DNA from: Acidobacteriota bacterium
GTDB lineage: Bacteria > Acidobacteriota > Vicinamibacteria > Vicinamibacterales > UBA8438
Reading direction: 5' to 3'
DNA length: 6,045 nucleotides
Assembly (NCBI GenBank): GCA_003533545.1
Contig: DQEK01000115.1
Span: 1 to 6,045, forward strand
A model generated the notes under the pieces. That model did not search any database, was not told the origin of the DNA, and worked only from the letters and a program-made list of their open reading frames with translations. Below, piece by piece: positions 5,917 to 6,045 of the stretch. Within the stretch, counting starts at the first letter, position 1. Every line of letters starts with the position of its first letter. The position numbers and the translations under genes are program-made.

Positions 5917-6045
5917 CTACCGCGTCTGCCTGGCGCGCCAAGCACTCCAGCCGTTGACCTCGGTGTAGAAAAGCGCGGTCGCGTCGCGGTCTGCGGCGAG
6001 ATTAGATCGTAGGACCTCCCCAAGGGGACCTGGTAAGCGGCCAGC
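5917..6045 (-). CDS. C-terminal end of an unidentified protein (partial)
   Basis: The minus strand is open from the window edge for 42 codons, ending at TAG (5917-5919), eight bases before the M28 start. The residues include LGEVLRSNLAADRD, then ATALFYTEVNGWSAW, and end WRARQTR. The mixed composition, with aromatic residues and an acidic-basic pattern, looks like real protein, and the stop sits where an operon neighbour should end. I do not recognise the family. With only 42 codons, a chance open frame in GC-rich DNA cannot be excluded. Confidence 0.5.
   Translation of the reverse strand, partial: AGRLPGPLGEVLRSNLAADRDATALFYTEVNGWSAWRARQTR

Noticed and set aside
5691..6023. Minus-strand 110-codon open frame crossing the M28 gene start
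   Set aside because: It overlaps the M28 signal peptide region in another frame and its composition (Arg, Ser, Pro) looks like a shadow; the frame ending at 5917 fits an operon layout better.
1..6045. Search for mobile elements, CRISPR repeats, phage genes or a defence cassette
   Set aside because: No transposase, integrase, spaced direct repeats or target-site duplications were seen, and the genes are housekeeping or envelope functions.

Overview
The window reads as ordinary bacterial chromosome, with GC near 60% by eye. Intergenic gaps are short, Shine-Dalgarno signals are weak, and GTG start codons (possibly TTG as well) are used. It carries a bacterial-type ThrRS, a tRNA with an encoded CCA, RuvX and MltG. 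MltG and a signal-peptide-bearing M28 peptidase indicate a bacterium with peptidoglycan and an active secretory pathway. The mix would fit an Acidobacteriota-like or similar Gram-negative lineage, but that placement is a tentative impression and not demonstrated. No phage, transposon, CRISPR array or defence system is visible, and no gene-free stretch exceeds about 150 bases.

Layout. On the minus strand, positions 1-1855 hold threonyl-tRNA synthetase, cut at its C-terminus by the window edge. It is preceded by a 107-nt leader and a tRNA-Val(GAC) gene (1963-2040) with a good sigma70-type promoter (2057-2086). Upstream of that, also on the minus strand, is a membrane-anchored PDZ/S41 (C-terminal processing protease) family protein, 2144-3313. 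A 152-bp divergent region separates it from a plus-strand pair, ruvX (3466-3945) and mltG (3951-4994), which are translationally coupled or nearly so. mltG converges on a secreted M28 metallopeptidase (minus, 4991-5908); the two stop codons share one CTAG. Just upstream of the M28 gene, on the same strand, is the last 42 codons of an unidentified gene (5917-6045) that runs off the window.

How they fit together. The left part is translation machinery (tRNA-Val and ThrRS, possibly co-transcribed). The right part is mostly cell envelope: a periplasm-facing S41-like protein, the MltG lytic transglycosylase that terminates glycan strands, and an exported peptidase. RuvX is a housekeeping nuclease sharing a transcript with mltG.

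The most notable observation is that the S41 protein has lost both residues of the catalytic Ser/Lys dyad (Gly and Arg in their places) and the NPGG-type motif, while its PDZ domain and overall fold signature are kept. It is probably a pseudoprotease. Secondary points are the structured thrS leader containing a T-box-like heptamer, a perfect hairpin over the S41 stop codon, and the shared CTAG stop.
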